Shown: positions 26,567 to 38,138 of the stretch, one piece after another | Position numbering within the stretch: position 1 is the stretch's first letter | How the letters are laid out: the number at the start of each line of letters is the position of its first letter | NCBI GenBank assembly: GCA_018697195.1 | Contig: CM031879.1 | Span: forward strand, 34,796,228-34,860,227 | Length of the DNA stretch: 64,000 nt | Source: Certhia americana | Lineage: Eukaryota > Chordata > Aves > Passeriformes > Certhiidae | Direction of reading: 5' to 3' | Translations under genes and position numbers: made by a program | Notes under the pieces: generated by a model | What the model saw: the letters and a program-made list of their open reading frames with translations, nothing else | Database searches by the model: none | Told to the model about the DNA's origin: nothing

Positions 26567-27705
26567 CTGCTTCTGGCCTTCCTTGATATTTCACAGCACT
26601 GCATGGAGGCAGGTCTGGGTCAGGCAGAAGCTACACAACTTTGTGTGAAAGAATCCAATTAACATTAACATTGCCAGGGGGCAAGAAGCATTTTGAGACA
26701 CCTGGAAGTAAAAATATTCTTTTAAAATGTTACTTGTAAAATCTTTCATCATTATTAAAACTATGCATTTGAGAAGATATTTGCACTGAAAAATGTATGT
26801 TGTTTCCTAGAACATACATAAATCACCAACATCTTTCATTTAGCCCTTCATTTATCTTCCATCCCAAATTTTCTTAGTATTACATAGTGTTATTCATGCC
26901 AATAAAAAAGGCCAGATATTCCAGGGTTAAGTTACGTTTTCTGCCTTTCCTATCACATAATATTTTCCCAAATGCCTGGTGACAATGCACATAATTACTT
27001 TTTAATTTTTTTTCAAGCACCTCTCATCTGGGAGTACAGAATAGCCTAAACAACATCCTTTATAAATATTACATGGAAGAGCTTCTGACTATTAAGATAA
27101 AAAGCTTCCTATTTCAGCACAGCCCAGCTGAAAGGAGTTGTTATTTTTATAATAGAATCCAAATCCTGTTTATTTGTTTCAGATGATGTCTGCACAAATC
27201 AAAGGCATCAGTCGTAATCTGGGATTCATGGGGTTACACTGAAAGTGTTTGACAAAATGTGCTAAAAGAAACCTGATCAAATATGAAAATATAGTAGTAC
27301 AGATCTATGCTGGCACAGATGAGCACATGATAGTGAGAACCACCACCGTTCCCCTTTCTGACTCTGCAAGGAGAAAAGAGAAATTGAAAGCTGGTTTAAA
27401 GGTGACTTTGGCACTGGTGGAATTGATTCTGCAGCCTCCAGTTCTGCCTCACACTACCAGCTTGTGGTAAAACCTCAGACCCCTCAAGTACAGTTGTTTC
27501 ACCAGTTTATTGTCCCTTCCTGCATTCCTTCAGTTCTGGTTTCCTCTGCACTGCAACCCCTGAATCAGGAACAGTGGCTGTACTGAAGACTCTGTGCCCC
27601 TTTGCCCTCTCAGAAACCATCCCTGGTGTCCATTATCTTTGTGGGAGGTTCCAGTCAGCAATCCAGGCCCTGGTGTTGAACTTTCAGGAAACAAACTCCA
27701 GGTGC
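26567..27705. other. No gene recognised
   Basis: Unique AT-rich DNA. A plus-strand frame at 27249-27470 shows no recognised domain. Confidence 0.5.
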
Positions 27706-27858
27706 ATTCTTATTCTTATTCTTATTCTTATTCTTATTCTTATTCTTATTCTTATTCTTATTCTTATTCTTATTCTTATTCTTATTCTTATTCTTATTCT
27801 TNNNNNNNNNNTTCTTATTCTTATTCTTATTCTTATTCTTATTCTTATTCTTATTCTT
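27706..27858 (+). repeat. (ATTCTT)n microsatellite spanning a gap
   Basis: A nearly perfect hexamer array of ATTCTT, with about 16 copies left of the gap and about 8 right of it. All frames are open through it because the unit lacks stops in that orientation, giving artefactual Ile-Leu or Ser-Tyr dipeptide repeats. The array interrupts ordinary DNA and is not part of a gene I can see. Confidence 0.97.
27802..27811. other. Assembly gap, 10 N
   Basis: Ten N within the hexamer array. The phase is ATTCTT on both sides, so the true repeat length is unknown and probably longer than shown. Confidence 0.98.
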
Positions 27859-30708
27859 CTTTCTTCAAAATCTTATTCTGTATCATACCATCATGAAAGG
27901 AAAGCACCTTCAGGGCATGCAAGTTCTAATCTCTCGCTGACTAAAATTCAAGTCCAAAGGAAAATACATTTGCTTAAGACCTTGTAGTTTTGGGAATTCT
28001 CTTTGAAAAATTTTCAATGCAGTTCCTTGGAGCATATTTTAACTTCCCCTCTTACTGCTACCCCCTTCTCCTATCCCCATCGCCCTACCCATATTACAAT
28101 GTAAACTTTGAAAAAAAGGAAAATTAAGCCATCTAACCTTTTATCCATATAATTCTCATTTATTTTCTGAGCTTGGAAGTATAAAAATACAGTGCAGTGT
28201 TGAACACCTGAACAGCTTTTCTTCTGTTCGGGATTATTTATCTTAGTTTGCTCTGCCACAGGCCATTCTGTCATCCTTAATTTCAGAAAATAATTCTTGC
28301 TCCTCTAGATCAAAGCAGAAACACTCCTTGGAAAAGCTGGTGCGCTGGTTGTCTTCCTGATCTATCCCTGTGATCTGGTGCTGGCAGTATCTGCAGTGAC
28401 TGTGCCTCCAGCTTTCCTGCCTGTGGAGCCAACCTCGTGCCGAGGGGTCTGATGCAGATCTCCACATCCTGCAGGGGGTCCAAAGGCTCTGTGTCATCCA
28501 CAGTCATAGCAACAGCTGGTGAACCAGCTGTGTGGGTCCCTGCAAGGGGCAGTGGTGCAGCAGTGGCAGTGCTGTGGCGTGGCAGACAAGTACCTCTGGT
28601 AGCAGACCCCTCTGGTAGCCTGTCAGGCCCATACCAACTGGACCAGAAGAACAGATCTTAAACCATTAAAAGTTGTCTGCTCTTCTCAGATCTGATTAAA
28701 ATTCCAGAGTACAGATCTCCATGCTGATGCCAGCAGGATGGGGACTAGATCTCTCCCGTCTATTAAAGTCTTCTGGGAAATATTTATTTATGATTCTTTA
28801 TGTCTCTCTGTAAATAATGAGTTTTTCTGTAGAAGGTAATTCCAAGAAAAATTTTAGTGTTGTACATGTAAAGATTTTCAAAACTTTGAATAATTTATCT
28901 GGCATTACAGAGATGGAAATGTGCAACAACTTCTTGGTATGCTATGGTATCCTCAGAGGAAGCACACTATTCTGTAATTGTGTGATGTGAAAACACCTCT
29001 TTGACAAAAACAGAAATAATATTTAGCAAATGGCGTAGTCTAGGTTCTGAAATTATAACCAATGTATGAGAATCTGATGTTATGTTCCCTTGATGTGAAA
29101 CTGACAAATACCTACTTGTGCATGCCACCAAGCACCTCCCTGGCTGGAAGAGTGATTCTTTACCCAACTCTGCACTTACAGGGCAGCTCAGGGTAGCTAC
29201 ACTGAAGACTGAGATTTGGATAAGTCAGGTCCCTCCTCACACTACTCTTGGCAACTAGACCTTACTAGGCATTGAAAAAATGAAATGATGGATGAGTTGA
29301 CACTTGTGCACTCAACAAAGAAGCTACAAGAAGAAATTCTGGCTGATCTCAGCAAAAAATTCTCTGCAGTGTGACCCTTGCCATGTCCTTCTGCTTGGGC
29401 AATCACTTATATCCAATAACATTTTAGGAGCTGATTCTTATATGAATGCATTGAATGAATCTCAACCCTCTGCCAGAAGCAAGAATTGAGATGCTCACTT
29501 ATTCCTGAAAAGGCCGATTGTACCACTAGCTGGCTCAGCAGAGAACTCTCCTTGGCACATAGTTGTGCTGCACTGGACAGAAGCAAGCGGATTCATCACA
29601 ATCTATTCTTAGTTTCATTTTTATTTTTCTGTATAATGAGGTAAATTAAATGGGGCTAATGTTCCAAGCCTTCTATCTCATTTCAAGAATTTTGATTGCC
29701 AGATGGAAGAGAAATGGTTGATTATTCTAAATATTTGAAGCATTTTCTACTATGAACAACTTTGCATACATTGCAAATTAAAAATTATCATTCCTGACAT
29801 AAGATGATTAAATTGTTTGACTAATGATCATGTTTTTTCCATGTAAAAGTTAGAACTTGACCGTATGTGTCATTTTTATAACAGACGAGATTGGTTTGAT
29901 ATTTGCAAAAGTTCAACGTTGGGACAATAGGTGTATTTATTGTTTACATAACCAGGTGTCACAAATTATGCAATAACTAATTTTTTGCTGCCACCTTGTG
30001 GTGCTGCAGGCTTTTGATGATAAAAATGGGAGAATCAAAGCATATGTAAAGCCAAAGAAGCCAATGGACTATATAATTATACTGATCATTCTTCTCTTTT
30101 TTCCTTTTTTTCTCCCACATAATCTGTGATGCTACTTAATAAAGATTTACTCCCAACTTATGACTTTCATAATTTATCTCTTTGTTTTCATTTGTTCATA
30201 GAATCCCCTTATATAAGCTGCAAACTAAGTACAATCTACCCTGTATCCATGAACAGTACCAGAACAAGATTTTTTTAAGACTGGAAAACCTCTCAATGTT
30301 AAACCTTGATTTTTTATTAAATTTTTTAGCCTAATTGCCTTTGGTAGGAAAGTGTGCTCCAGGCTAGCTCCTCACTTTTGCTTTTTTTGTTTTTGCTTTT
30401 AAAATCACTGCAAATCCATGGGGGTTTTGCAGCTTGCAATATCTGGTGAGCATGCAGCATATATTTGGTGAAACCTCTTCATTAAATCTATGTGAAATGG
30501 CCATGTTAAATGGGGAGGATTAGATTTGTGAAGCATGTTGATTTATTTCAGCCAACATAATCACTCATGGAAAGAAGACAAGGTGGAGGGAAGGAGGCTG
30601 ATCAACAGGAGCTGATAAAAATGACAGTTCTATTTATTCAGATGGATATGGATGAGGCTTTAGTCCACCCCTCTTATGCTGAGAACAGTCCAAATTAGTG
30701 TGAAAAAC
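27859..30708. other. No confident gene; GC-richer pocket at 28.3-28.65 kb
   Basis: Mostly AT-rich unique DNA. Between about 28300 and 28660 the composition turns GC-rich, and minus-strand frames of 65-84 codons overlap in two phases, with an 11-bp direct repeat CCTCTGGTAGC at 28593 and 28609. It could be an old ERV or retrocopy remnant, but no family was recognised. Confidence 0.45.
29988..30001 (-). promoter_or_regulatory. CTCF-like motif (minus strand)
   Basis: The minus strand reads CCACAAGGTGGCAG, matching the published vertebrate form CCACNAGGTGGCAG. It lies in otherwise featureless DNA. Occupancy cannot be inferred from sequence alone. Confidence 0.45.
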
Positions 30709-31298
30709 TTATCTTAGCTGTGGCAGCAGGAACAGGTGACAATCCAGTGTAAAGTGATTTCCCCCCTTCATATACAAAGATCCCCAAAAATTCTGCTTTC
30801 CTTCAGGAGCTGCTCTAGCCACCATGTGCATGGAGGACGGTTTTACTGTGGCATTCAGACTAGGTCCCTGCTTAGGAACTGCAAAACTCTCATCGTGCCC
30901 TTTCATTTTGTATTCTCCATTTACTTCTGCATAATCTTTCAGCTCCTCAGGATGAGGGCTACTGCAGAGATTAAACTCCGATGTCTCTGCTGGGGAATTC
31001 TGGCACAACTGCTCAGCTGTCCTGGAAGATTTCTGTGTGGCTATTAAAGTATCCTTGGTCTGCTTGCCTTCTTTCCAGTGAGCTGGCAAGGGATCATACC
31101 TCCCAGAAAGATGCCTGCCACACAGGCAGAAGGGACAGAGTAGTTGCCATTTTTCCTATGCTCATGAGTATTTACCCACATGCCCTGTCCTGATTGTAGA
31201 GAATGGAAATTCTCATACATATTTGTTTTCCTGTGCTTTTTCTGCTTTTCGTGTGGTACCACTTTTGTGTTCTCATAGCACCTTCTAGAATTTATCAC
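30709..31298 (-). other. Two overlapping minus-strand open frames, unassigned
   Basis: Frame A (31044-31298, 84 codons) and frame B (30709-31089, 126 codons, open upstream to about 31163) lie on the same strand and overlap. One frameshift would join them into a run of about 190 codons with mixed-charge, soluble-looking composition. Neither begins with ATG in a credible context (GTG and TTG respectively), and I recognise no domain. It could be a frameshifted old retrocopy, an exon, or chance. The individual lengths are within chance for this composition. Confidence 0.15.
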
Positions 31299-31467
31299 TT
31301 TACCTGCTACTTATATTTGGGCCTTAAGGCCCTATAAGAAAAGGTCAAGCATTTAGCAGTTAGTGACAAGTCAGGATGGATTTCAATTCTAACTCTGAGG
31401 TACTTTTAGAAAGACGTTTTCAGAAACCTTTGCACAGGAGAAAGCTGTGGGACTAGATGGTGGAAAC

Positions 31468-31811
31468 TGTTGTGACCGGGATAGCTGTTGATGTGGTGAT
31501 GTTAAAGAGAAGCAGGAAGGGTCTTTATATGGGATCACAGAGATGTTTATTCCAGCCACATGTGCAGACTGTCCAGGGTCAAAGGCAAAGTTCATGCCCA
31601 GGTTCAAGTATATGGGTGCTAGGGACTGGTAGAGCATCAGGGACTGATTGTCAGGGGGTATGGGGCAGTACAAAGGAGGGGTTGGGGTATGGGAGCCAAT
31701 GGGGAAATTGGGAAGGAGTGACTGAGGGACACAGGGACAGAGAGGGGGTTAACGGGGATCCTGTGAGAGAAGCCTCTTGTGTCCCCTTAACATAGGCAAA
31801 GCCTCTCCACA
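31468..31811 (-). mobile_element. Solo ERV LTR (minus strand) with exact 6-bp TSD
   Basis: The element begins TGTTGTGACC and ends CTCCACA on the plus strand, so on its own strand it runs TGTGGAGAGG to GGTCACAACA. In order on the minus strand it has a C-rich U3, a TATA-like ATATACTTGAACC (about 31601-31613), AATAAA (31546-31551) and a U5 of about 80 bases. GGAAAC lies directly before (31462-31467) and directly after (31812-31817): a perfect 6-bp target duplication, the size typical of betaretrovirus-like ERV2/ERVK integration. At 344 bp and without internal genes it is a solo LTR. A minus-strand 94-codon frame and a plus-strand 112-codon frame across it are LTR sequence. Confidence 0.85.
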
Positions 31812-34544
31812 GGAAACTAGGATGGAACTAGAGGGCTTGAGTCTCAGATAACATATTCAGTGGATTTAGAGAAGGAAGGAAAGAAGCAGGAAAGGGAGAA
31901 TGGAGTCCAGGCAACTGAATAAAATATTATAAAAGAGTAAGATATTTTTAACTGATTGATTTTTATAACTGCTTTTTTACCACACCATTTATAAAACCCA
32001 GCAACTGTGAGGCCCCCCCGCCATGAGGTGGGAAGGCCAAAATATCTTAGTGTTTTGTTGTGCATAAGAGCTACAAAGTGGTTTGGAATGCAGGTGCTGG
32101 GGTTGTTTGGTTCTCAAGAGAAGGTTTTGTTGTTTTTTTTACTGAAGGAGTGCCATCAGCTAAAGTAGTGTACCACAAGGAATCTGGACATAAGGCTAAA
32201 TTAGAACTAATATCAGGAACCACTCTAAGAGAGGAAGATCCCCCAATTCATTATAATTTTTTTAGACAAGTAAAATGTGTACACACCAGCAGCAAACTCC
32301 ATATTTTCCCCTTAATAAAATGGATGCACTCGAAGTTTTATGAATCAATCTTGTCTGAGCAGAGAACTGTGCTAGCGCAATTTAAAGTAACAGAAACCAA
32401 TGATTATCACAGTTGATTATCTCTACAAATACATGGTATCTGTTGAAAGAGAAGAAATAATGAAAAGTCTGAGAGAATTATTGTGACTGCAAATGTAGAG
32501 GAATAGAAAAGAGATTAAGAGAAAATCTCAGAAAAAAACAAAAACATTTTAATCAGATACTAGGGTTTTAAAACTATATGAAAGGACTACAGCAAATAAT
32601 TACAACCATAAGATAAGAGACAGCATCTCTAGCAGTTCAGATATGTTTGTTCTGCCAAAAATCATTATTACAGCCTCCCTCTACTGCCTGAGATACTGAC
32701 AAACACAGCACCACAAGGAATAACAAAGTGTGAAATACCTGATTGTGATACTACACAGAACCTTGAAACCATCTTTGATAAAAGGAAAAGCAAGGCAGTG
32801 ACCCCCCACATTCAGCTTTTTTTGTTAATGAGAAAGTGGTGGTGTGTGGAACAGCACAGAAGACCTTCGCACTGACTATAAGAGTATTTTTTTAAAAGAA
32901 GATTGACAAAAGAAGTAGGGGCGAGTTCACTGCAGTTCAAGCCAACTTTTACTTATGCACAGATAGGTTGCTGGAATTTCAAAATTACTCTTTTCACTGC
33001 AATTTCTAAGCACAAAAGTTGATGATTTAAGAAAGACTTAATAAATACTACATCTTCCGAAATACACGCAAGACACCAGACAAAAGGAAGCTTAGGATTT
33101 TCATGCTGGCATTTCCTGGTCCTCTGGGGACTCAGAACTTTGTTCCTGATGTTGAGGCCAGCCAGATGAAGCATCTGCTCTAGGACTGTCCCTGGCAACC
33201 TTGTGGATCAGCTGTCACTGCACTTCACAGCTCTGAGCAGGACTGCTCCTACAGTCCATGGCTGAATGGGCCTCTTTCAGAGCTGATGCTTATTTAGCAC
33301 TTAGCACATGTCCAAACCTCTCTCCTGAGGGAATTCTGCCTGACTTTCACTGCTCCATGACACTAGCTGTCTTCATCAAGACACAGATAACGATAAAGTT
33401 TTGTTGCTTTTATTTTTCTACCAATCATCACACAGAGATTGAAACTGCTCTCCTTGTACATTTGGATTTACTAGACCCAAGCCATGTCTTGTAGCTGAAG
33501 CAATAGTTTAATTTATAAATATAAATCTGTTGCAATAGAATTGAATTTACATGAGAGTCAAATTTTGTCAGAGAGGGAAGAGTGAAGGGAAGTAGCAATA
33601 TAAAGGCTGTGAACAGAACTCACTTATCTGCAAAAAAGTGTCAGACTTTGTTTCTTACCTTAGCAACATCTGACACTCACTGAGAAGGAAAATAACAGCA
33701 GTGATGGAGCCCACCTGAAATGGGAATATATTCGTACTAATTACTGTGCAATTATGTCACAGGTAGAGAACTGGCAACCCACAGAGGCAAAATAAAACAT
33801 GGATGGAAAGTACTTTTGTTTTCTTGTGATGTCAATCTGATTTAGATGTAATTTCAAGCTGTTCTAGACAAGTACAACAACTTCAGGTACGTTTTGTCCT
33901 TGTAAAACAAACTCAAGAGCCAGCTAGAATTATGTACACTTAAGCCAGACTGCAGAGCTGGAACTGCTATAATAGTATCAACGGACAGCTTCCTCCTCAA
34001 CCAAACATTTGTTCTCAATCTCTTTATTGGATTTTTACTGTCTTGTCCTTCCCATTGTATGTCTCAAAATGGCACAAAAAGGTAAATCTTTCTACTGTTC
34101 TTATTTTGTTTTTTCTAGACTGTCCCAGTCTTGTGAAAGATAAATTGTATTCAGTGACATATTTCCTTACCTAGAGGAGCCTCTGCAATATCTATTGGTG
34201 CCCCCATGTATTTCCTTGGTTCTTTCAAGATGCAGCACTTCCCAACAGGCACACTTGCAATGCCTTTATCCACACCACAGCTCAAAATGGAATAGTTCCT
34301 CTCCTAGAAAAAAACAAGCTGGAAGATGTGCATTGAGGTGCTATGCAGAGTATTCCACCATTAAAAAGGAATAATGTGACAAAACATTCTACATAGACAT
34401 GGGTGCATCCTGGGTTTGCTCTGATACAAATCATTTAGTAAATTCCTGTAAGGAGAGAATCTTTAGAAAACATACAGTCCACATGTAGTTGTCTGTGTCT
34501 GGCAAGGACAGACAGCTGAGCCATGCACTGGAAGTGACATTTTT

Positions 34545-34567
34545 AAACAAAACAAACAAACAAACAA
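34545..34567. repeat. Short (AAAC)n microsatellite
   Basis: About five imperfect AAAC units. Confidence 0.85.
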
Positions 34568-36304
34568 CCCAAAACAAAGCCATTTTTATAATAACAAGGT
34601 ATACAAACAGGATTTTCTGTAGCCCAACAGAAGTATCCATACAAAGGCAAGCTGGAACAAAGAACTAGAACTCATCAGAACCATTCCATTCTCAAAATAG
34701 GTAATTTTAAATTATTAATAAAAAATGAAAGCTCCTAATTCTCATATTTAAAGCATCAAACAGTACAGTACTGCCTCAGGATCTGAAAGAGACCAACATC
34801 CACAATGGCATTCCTTAATACAACTAAACTTTCTACAATGACGCTGATGAACCCATACTCAAGTTAAACAACTTTCTCAGTTAGAGTTTGAGATTTGGAA
34901 ATATACTCTCAGGGGCAAATTTTACAACTTTGCTATTAGCACAAGACACAATTTCTTTGACTTTATCCCTTCTAATTTAAATCTATAGAATATGCACATA
35001 AAAATTCAAAGGAAAAGCTCCACTCACATACTCCTCACTCCTCAAAGGATGAGAAGCAGATGCATAATTACTCTTTTAGTGTTTTACTGGCAGCTGTTCC
35101 AAAACCATGGTGATAAGAACAGTATATAAACCATTCTAATGCAAAAAGATGTAAAGTACTTTGTTTCAATGTCGGACAAGGGCCACATATTTTAATTGCC
35201 AAAAGGACACGGGGTATTCCATACACACTGGACTTCTGGCAGTACAGACACTTACTGATACAAGATATTCTCCTAACTAATAGAATATCTAAGATTCCCC
35301 TGTAATCTCAAATTTCATCATTTAAGAAACTCTTTCAATAAGAGGACAGAGGCTTGCTCATAAGAATAAAGAGCCAAATGTTATTCTGTTATAAAAGAGA
35401 GTAAATATGTCAATGAAAATCAAAATTAATATATTTTTATTAGAGGAGAAGTCAAGAACATCTCAAAAGAAGCAAAAAATGTCTCTTAGAATTAGAAATC
35501 AAGATTACTTCAGCAAAAAATATATACAAAAGAAATATATAAAAAATGTATACTGATGCCACATATTTTCGTGATGCAAATAGTTAAAATCTAATTTGTT
35601 TTGACAACCCTGATGAAAATGAAGTTGCAAATAAAACTCCTGATGTATTGACACAGGCTAATAATCATTTATGAATTTTACTGAGATTGTTATGCACCAG
35701 TTAAAGCACTGCTTTTTTTCAGAAACATTGTAGAATGAATGAGAGTGATTTTATCCAATCAAATGATTGTGATGAATGAGGATTGATTAAGAGTAATTTG
35801 ATCTGCTGTCTCAAATGCTCTGCAAGTATGCATTCAGATGCTGGCATTCTGAGGTAGGAAGAATTTGTTTACACACAGATTTATTTCTATGTTAGAAAGG
35901 AGATTAATTAATGTATAACTGTATCTATGGCGCCAAACATATCTTGTGAGCTGTACCACATAATAGGTCACACATCCTAAATTTTATGTCTCAAAACTTA
36001 ACATTTCAAGCTGACAAGAGACTAAGAGTCAGATGCTTGCGCCCACTTGGGGCGTAATGTAGGAAATCAGTACAACACATTCTTCTGTGCATTCCCACGA
36101 CTTAAAAAAGGTGCCTAGATCCCTAGATATGCATAAAGAAACTAAATTCAGTGTCCTTAAGTGCTTGTATGAAGTCTAGTGATTTCAGACTCCCTATCAA
36201 GTCAACAGCAAGCAAGGCATTCCTGAGTTTCTGAAACTGCAGTTTCTGAGATTAAATTGTTGATGTTGGCATCATGCTGAAACTAAAATGGTTATGTTTC
36301 ATGT

Positions 36305-36331
36305 TTGGTCATATCAAGATGATATGACCAA
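36305..36331. repeat. Perfect 11-bp inverted repeat, 5-nt loop
   Basis: TTGGTCATATC and GATATGACCAA are exact reverse complements around AAGAT. The transcript would form a stable small hairpin, but too short for a canonical pre-miRNA (about 60-80 nt). Confidence 0.92.
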
Positions 36332-37643
36332 GATGATCTGTGCCTTTGAGCCAGATCTCAGAAAAGGATTTGACCACCTCAAATGGAAACATGCAAAATG
36401 TAAGCTGCCTGTGCATTGAGCAGCATATAGAAGACATCTTTTAAAATCCAGACAGACGCATCAAGATTTTATTTTCCAAATAACGAAGGTTCACTCACTG
36501 CAAAGCAGAAACCAAGCAACAATATATCCAACAGTGAAAAAGCATTATTTATGCTATTGTTTGAACTCTTTAATAGCTCTTTAAATGATGTTTTCGAACA
36601 GAAGTAGGAAAGCTGTGTGTTTTTAAAAATTTTTCATTTTCATAGATATTTCTAAACACCTTTATACTATATACTATAAACATGCCATGAAAAATAGGCT
36701 GAAATGAATTGTGTTTTTCTTAGTAGAAGAAACATCTATCAGATATGATTTACAAAGCTTAAACATTTTAATCACTGCAAAGAATGAAATTATCTAAATT
36801 GGGTATTATCAATCATTACAAACTGGCGCAACAAAATGACAGTGTAATTTAAAACCTTTAAAAAGAATTTTAGAAGATTAAATCTTTTTTAACCCTGAAA
36901 AATACAGAGTGAAAATTGGAACTATGTCTTCTCCACACTTCTAGGAATTTATTCAGAGAAAAAAACTACTCAGATGATAAGAAATAGATGTTTCTCAAGC
37001 TATTTTCACTGCCAAATTAGTTTCTTATGTCCACAGTGCAGGAATGTGGTCTACCTGTTCTGTCTAAATGAATAGCTAAAAGCTAATTTAAAAAAGAATA
37101 ATAAAAAAGGCTGATATAAAAAAGCAGGTTAATATTTTACATCAGCATTCTGAAATTTGTGAAGCTTGAGGAGTTACATATTTTTACAGATGAAGAATAC
37201 TTACAGGAGTCTTAAAACAACAGATAAGTATTTATCTAGAACTTGATAACCCTTATATGCTTCCTCATCCTTTTTGGTAAAAGAAGTGGTCTGTATTACT
37301 TCTGTTTCCATTCTCAGCTTCTGATAAGAGTCACCCTTTCCCTAGTATCTGTGACATTTTAGGGAAAGAAAAGATCAATGTTTCTTTAAAAATATACTAT
37401 GTAAGGCTATCCTAAAAATCTATGTTAGGAGTCTTACCAGTTGATTCTCAACACTGTCCCTGACAATTGTGTAAAGTTAATACAATGTTAGTGAGTCATT
37501 TCTAATAACTGACATTTTTTCCTTAAGTGTTTATTTCCAATAGAGGTCGAGGAAAAAGTTGTTTAAGTCCACTCTGTTATCAAGAACTATAAGTGGAACA
37601 TGTAATTTAGATTATATTGAGTCAAAATAAAGTTCTCAAAACC

Positions 37644-38138
37644 TTAGTTCATATTAACCTTTTGGGCTGTGTTCACAAGCTTTGAACATATGACACTGGT
37701 GAGATAAATTTGTGGCCTGAATTCCTTATGGAAACTGCTTCTCTCTGAACAGTCTTTCTGTTGGTGTGTTGACATCTGGGCAACATATTCTCGAATGGAT
37801 TGCAATTCCACTAGGCTTTCCTGTAGTTTTTCTTTTCCTTTTCCTACGAAATAAGCTTTTGTTGCAGAAGAGAATGAAAATGTAGTATGAATATTCTCAA
37901 AATCAATCTTTATTTGTGTTGACAAAGGTGGGGCATCTTGCAAAATAAGATCTGTCTCTGATTTGCCATCTGCATTCTGCAGGCAGCCCTCTGGAAGTTC
38001 TGGGGAACAGAGGATTCTATATCCTCTCATCTTCATCCTGTGTCTGTGGCTTACTCTATAAAAAATTATTTTTCCTTCCTGTGGGATAGTCAAACACTCA
38101 GTACCAATAGGCCAAACATTTGGGAGTGGCTCAGGACA
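37644..38138 (-). other. Longest coding-like open frame in AT-rich DNA, unassigned
   Basis: The frame is open for 164 codons from an in-frame TGA at 38139-38141 to a TAA at 37644-37646. The first in-frame ATG is at 38034-38036 (130 codons), with an earlier TTG at 38091-38093. The predicted product is hydrophilic with no signal peptide or membrane segment. The middle, around GKGKEKLQESLVELQSIREY, could be a short amphipathic helix. No domain was recognised. AT-rich context makes a frame this long unusual but not impossible by chance. Candidate exon edges are weak: an AG at the end of CACAGACACAG just before the ATG, and AAGGTTAAT near the stop. It could be an exon, a retrocopy fragment or chance. 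Confidence 0.22.

Larger units (their letters stand above)
31818..37643. other. Unique AT-rich DNA, no gene recognised
   Basis: About 5.8 kb. The frame at 32060-32416 (118 codons, plus) has no recognised domain. There is a short (AAAC)n run at 34545-34567 and a hairpin at 36305-36331. The 33.1-33.3 kb patch is GC-richer but matched no repeat I know. Confidence 0.5.

Noticed and set aside
27574..27987. Ile-Leu and Ser-Tyr repeat proteins
   Set aside because: Translation artefacts of the (ATTCTT)n array that also cross an N gap.
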